Translations under genes and position numbers: made by a program | Notes under the pieces: model-generated | Database searches by the model: none | Told to the model about the DNA's origin: nothing | The model's input: the letters and a program-made list of their open reading frames with translations, nothing else | Shown: piece after piece, positions 62,801-64,000 of the stretch | How positions within the stretch are numbered: position 1 is the stretch's first letter | How the letters are laid out: each line of letters opens with the position of its first letter | Source of the DNA: Amyelois transitella | Taxonomy: Eukaryota > Arthropoda > Insecta > Lepidoptera > Pyralidae | DNA: 64,000 nt | Assembly: GCF_032362555.1 (NCBI RefSeq) | Contig: NC_083515.1 | Location: forward strand, 5,491,001-5,555,000 | Direction of reading: 5' to 3'

Positions 62801-63556
62801 AGTTTGTTTGTTTGTAAATACTTTATTGTAGGTACATAAAAAATTATAGACATACAAGTATCCTATTTTTTAATTTTTTAATAATATATATACATTATAA
62901 GTATAACATAAAATATTTATTTTCCTGTATATATTATTTTGTATATATTTATTATTATATAATGTATATCTTTCAATTAAAACTTATCTGAATTGTGATT
63001 GTTTAATATTCTATCTGAATTTTACACCTGGCTGCTTATACTTTTATTTGCAGTTTTCAAGATGTGATTAACATGAAATTTACCTGTGGTACCTCAATAG
63101 AGTGTTACTTTATTAGATAAATTAAATATACAATACTTACTTCACCAATGGATCGTGGTATACTGAAGAAGTTTCATATGATGCGGGAGGTTTAACTGGC
63201 ACAGAGGCATATTTAGATAGTTCTGAACTTTCAATTAAGCTAGCTTGATCTTCCTTTCTAAATATTGGGTTTTGAAAATAGTCTGGAAAACTTGTGGGTC
63301 TGGAATAGTTACACTTTTGTAGTCCAACAGACCACCTGCAAATTTTCGAAAAAAAATAAGACAAATAAGTTTGTAAATACTAGCTTTCGACCATAGAATT
63401 ACTACCTTTTTTAATCTACTTATGTACCAGTTTCCAGCATTCTACGATCAGAAGTTTGTTTTTTAGAATTAAAATCTACACGGTTACGTACCTCAAAAAC
63501 ACAGAAGGATTCTGAGTAATGCACTTGGAGAGTGAAAATAAAGCGTAACTATTCAT
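59823..63556 (-). CDS. mRpS7: Mitochondrial small ribosomal subunit protein uS7m
   Basis: Component of the head of the mitochondrial 28S ribosomal subunit; it binds 12S rRNA near the decoding region. Coding exons: 63492-63556, 63141-63335, 60364-60598, 59823-60041 (714 nt, 237 aa; human MRPS7 is about 242). The N terminus MNSYALFSLSKCITQNPSVF is a plausible mitochondrial targeting peptide with basic and hydroxylated residues and no acid. The conserved uS7 core follows: VNKVINHVMEMGKKKLARSL, then KRRQIERYH, LAVANCKPLLQLSPIKRGG, TYQVPGPITEKRSLFLAIKW, and the C-terminal KRKQDLHRQCEANRAYAHYR signature. The second exon-3 acceptor (gattccag, at 60599) is chosen over an upstream one because only it keeps phase. 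The 2.5-kb intron between 60599 and 63140 hosts a THAP-bearing transposon relic and a SINE head. Confidence 0.93.
60970..61090 (+). mobile_element. tRNA-derived SINE head fragment (family R3)
   Basis: Contains caggttcaaatcctaaatgg, a good pol III box B-like sequence, and gttatgtgcattagttttag, shared with the other R3 copies. The tail is missing. It is in an mRpS7 intron. Confidence 0.5.
62021..62200 (+). pseudogene. THAP-domain fragment with in-frame stop
   Basis: Reading from an ATG at 62021 gives MIKMSSYKCCAVPQC, then TNTTIKSPTKLFFSMPMDLN and IRKK, followed by TGA at 62138-62140. The C-x4-C start, the following aromatic/Pro block (FFSMP) and the spacing match the first half of a C2CH THAP finger. 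The stop falls where the family's invariant Trp is expected (TGG to TGA), and the frame continues briefly as FQIM before another stop. No transposase follows. Confidence 0.6.
62220..62260. repeat. 18-bp inverted repeat (hairpin)
   Basis: agaaatctggattgtctt at 62220-62237, a 5-nt loop, and the exact reverse complement at 62243-62260. It lies just after the THAP fragment inside the candidate transposon. Confidence 0.8.
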
Positions 63557-64000
63557 GATTATCAAGTTCTATCTTGCAAGTTTTTAGGAAATACAGTAGA
63601 ATTTATATTACTATACTTAACAATTATCAAAAATAAATTTCTTATTTTGCAATTGTACAGTAATTTATCATGAAATTATCAACCACCGAAAACTAATTTT
63701 CTTTGGCTTATGCCTCTATTTTTAAGTATTTTTATTTCTTCAGTAAGTTTCTTTTAACATAACCTAAAATCAACTTAAAAATAATTAAGGTTATATTTAA
63801 TTAATACATTGACAGTGACACCTTAATCAAAAATGTTGAAGCATGACATGACTACAAAATTCAAGTGTTGAAAGTCAAGGAAGTTTAACTACAGAGCAAT
63901 ATATACTAGGCGATTTATTCGAGCCATTTCAATAAGCCAATCCAATTAACAAGTGATGTAGACGGTCTAATTTTTAACATACACTAAACCACAGCTCTAC
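63557..64000 (-). promoter_or_regulatory. Upstream region of mRpS7
   Basis: About 440 nt to the window edge beyond the mRpS7 start codon. It is AT-rich with no coding exon and should contain the mRpS7 5' UTR and promoter. No core promoter motif can be assigned with confidence. Confidence 0.35.

Noticed and set aside
1-64000. CRISPR array, operon or prophage structures
   Set aside because: None present; gene structure, splice sites and repeats are those of an insect nuclear genome.

Overview
This window is nuclear DNA from an insect, almost certainly a moth or butterfly (Lepidoptera). It is AT-rich, its genes are cut into many short exons with consensus GT/AG sites, and its introns carry dispersed repeats of kinds I associate with moths (RTE-like LINE tails, a tRNA-derived SINE, and a 'gccgtgtggttcccggcacc' repeat). 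There are no prokaryotic features. I built five gene models exon by exon; every junction was checked for phase.

Layout: (1) 697-4117, plus strand: the 3' part of a yellow/MRJP-family gene whose first exons lie left of the window. (2) 6719-13621, minus strand: a complete ubiquitin-specific protease of the USP31/USP43 type, about 971 aa in 13 coding exons. (3) 16238-34167, plus strand: a complete full-length ABCA transporter, here 'ABCA-A', 30 coding exons, 1701 aa. (4) 35986-54319, minus strand: a second complete ABCA transporter, 'ABCA-B', 32 coding exons, 1782 aa. (5) 59823-63556, minus strand: complete mitochondrial ribosomal protein S7, 4 coding exons, 237 aa.

The centrepiece is the ABCA pair, two paralogues arranged tail to tail with about 1.8 kb between their stop codons. 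Many exons have identical lengths and phases in the two genes, so they come from an inverted duplication. Against this shared plan several differences stand out. One 386-nt exon in ABCA-A matches three exons in ABCA-B that also sum to 386 nt. The intron near the second Walker B motif sits at a different place. ABCA-A has a GC-AG intron and decayed tandem copies of its second Walker A exon. ABCA-B has an in-frame 15-bp minisatellite in its first extracellular loop. A 41-nt stretch is identical between the two second ATP-binding domains, in inverted orientation. Linked ABCA1/ABCA2 genes are known in noctuid moths, and ABCA2 there is linked to susceptibility to Bt Cry2A proteins; I cannot tell from sequence alone which copy here is which.

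The rest is intronic and intergenic DNA full of repeats: a 5'-truncated RTE-type LINE with YADD box, several of its 3' tails, two Jockey/CR1-like LINE fragments, a fold-back element of about 1.2 kb with 280-bp inverted arms, a THAP-domain relic between 16-bp inverted repeats inside the mRpS7 intron, four clean hairpins, and an unidentified frameshifted ORF in a USP intron. I saw no tRNA or rRNA gene and no CRISPR array.
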